Below, one piece after another: positions 62,901 through 64,000 of a stretch of DNA of 64,000 bases. Location of the stretch: the NCBI RefSeq assembly GCF_005239225.2, contig NC_133293.1, forward strand, positions 4,650,001-4,714,000, in the 5' to 3' direction. Both the position numbers and the translations under genes were made by a program. The notes beneath the pieces were generated by a model that was not told the origin of the DNA, searched no databases, and was given only the letters and a program-made list of their open reading frames with translations. This stretch comes from Populus alba. Taxonomy: Eukaryota > Streptophyta > Magnoliopsida > Malpighiales > Salicaceae. The number at the start of each line of letters is the position of its first letter. Within the stretch, counting starts at the first letter, position 1.

Positions 62901-64000
62901 CTATAAAACTTTGCCGGCAAGGGTTGTCCACTCTACTATCCCTCTCTCTGGTCATGTGATGGCTTATTAAAGTCGGTTGTCTCTCACCAATAAGTCTCCT
63001 CATGGGCCATCTAAACCAGCCGAAAGCTTCTTTTTCTCGCAAGCAAAACTAGAAAGTTAACAAACCCTTTATAAAGCTGGAGAAGTTGCTTGCACTTTTC
63101 CATGTCCTTTGCTCTTACAATATTTTACGGTTCAATCTGTTTTGTTTTCCTGTTCTTGGGGGTACAAGAACAGGACCATTGAGCGTGCTCTGGAATGCAT
63201 CCAAGTAGCCTTTGATTAATCCTGTTTTTGTTCATGGGAACACGCAGGAATAATTGCCAACTCCAGATTCCCGAGACGATTCCTGTTTGAATGATTAAGA
63301 TGATAGTGATGTACACTCCACCTTTTCATTTATTGCTTTATTATTGTTATGATTATTAACAGAACCAACCCATAATTCACAATGATTCAATGAGGATAAA
63401 TGGGGTTTTTTTCATCAAGTTGTTGTCCTTATTTCCTTTAAGAGGGAGGGACACGGTTAATTTCTTTTTCTTTTTCTTTTTCTTTTTGACTCATTCCATT
63501 TCTGGATTCTTAAATTTGATGACTTAGTCAAGGTCTTTACTAGTGTGAATTTAGCAATTTGGCTGGTTATCCATGGCTTGCAGAAATAGATATACAGAAG
63601 GACTCTTCTCTTGTGTCAAGGCAAAGGCTCCTTTCAATGGGATGGGACCCACATTCCTCCTTATCCCTTAAACTACACGAACAGCTCGGCTTTGATGGAG
63701 ACCTTGCTTTTGTCAGACCATAATTAATAAGGCATAAGCTAGGTTGGTTTGTAAATTGTAATGAACCGGATTGACGTCTCCCACACCATTCAGGAGCCTT
63801 GGCTTCCACTTGACGACGGTGCAAGATAGTCACTTTGCTTTGCGCGTGGTCTTCATTAGTATGGATACTTGACGGGGGAAACCAGTTCAAATCTTCGCCG
63901 GAATAGAAAACGGAAGATTGGGACAAGCAAAGTCTCAGGTAGGCCTGTGCAAAACAAAATTTTCAATAAATAAATAAACAGAGAGAGAGAACCAACAATA
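62901..64000. other. Intergenic DNA, no recognised gene
   Basis: Contains a (TTTCTT)-rich tract at about 63464-63486. A 119-residue minus-strand frame at 63567-63926 starts with ATG but matches no family I know and lacks visible domain motifs. It may be chance or an exon of a gene that continues beyond the right edge. Confidence 0.4.

Noticed and set aside
63567..63926. 119-residue minus-strand frame
   Set aside because: No known motif, no splice context and no homologue recognised; cannot be supported as a gene.

Overview
This is nuclear DNA from a dicot plant. Protein-coding genes have GT-AG introns (up to 14 coding exons), intergenic DNA is AT-rich and full of retroelement debris and microsatellites, and every recognisable protein belongs to a plant family. 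The repeat style and proteins suggest a woody rosid such as poplar or willow, but that is a recollection, not a tested assignment. No bacterial, CRISPR, phage or defence-island content was seen.

Layout. 1-2.0 kb (+): last three coding exons of an MO25/CAB39 gene. 3.0-4.0 kb (-): BSD-domain gene copy killed by two in-frame stops; its intact paralogue lies at 15.6-16.9 kb (-). Between the two copies is a nested insertion: a ~5.5 kb L1-type LINE (7.76-13.23 kb) inserted into a decayed Ty3/gypsy element (7.14-7.76 and 13.24-14.2 kb) at a TTTTAA site, plus a ~1 kb terminal-inverted-repeat candidate at 14.3-15.3 kb. 16.9-22.8 kb: repeat-rich spacer. 22.8-24.1 kb (-): LIFEGUARD/BI-1-like membrane protein in four exons. 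It is divergent from a FAR1-related (FRS7/FRS12-type) gene at 25.5-28.1 kb (+). 29.2-29.5 kb: F-box gene relic. 30-34 kb: low-complexity spacer with a ~110 bp hairpin. 34.3-37.5 kb (-): complete chloroplast glutamine synthetase (GS2) gene with 13 coding exons and a leader intron. 39.6-44.5 kb: LTR-like fragments and two opposed copies of an inverted-repeat element. 46.8-48.8 kb: about three copies of a ~690 bp tandem repeat. 50.7-57.9 kb (+): 14-exon alpha/beta-hydrolase gene with a UIM-like motif in its tail. 60.0-62.7 kb (-): two-exon membrane/armadillo-repeat gene (BLE2-like). The last 1.3 kb holds no recognised gene.

The genes do not form a pathway; this is an ordinary euchromatic stretch of independent genes. 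The exon structures given were reconstructed by hand from splice consensus, reading phase and family knowledge, and all joins keep phase. The most interesting points are the decayed/intact BSD pair around the nested retroelements, the UIM-like motif on the hydrolase, a stop codon sitting inside a perfect splice-donor consensus in the FRS gene, and the inverted-repeat cluster at 40-44.5 kb. I did not find a convincing new biological system.
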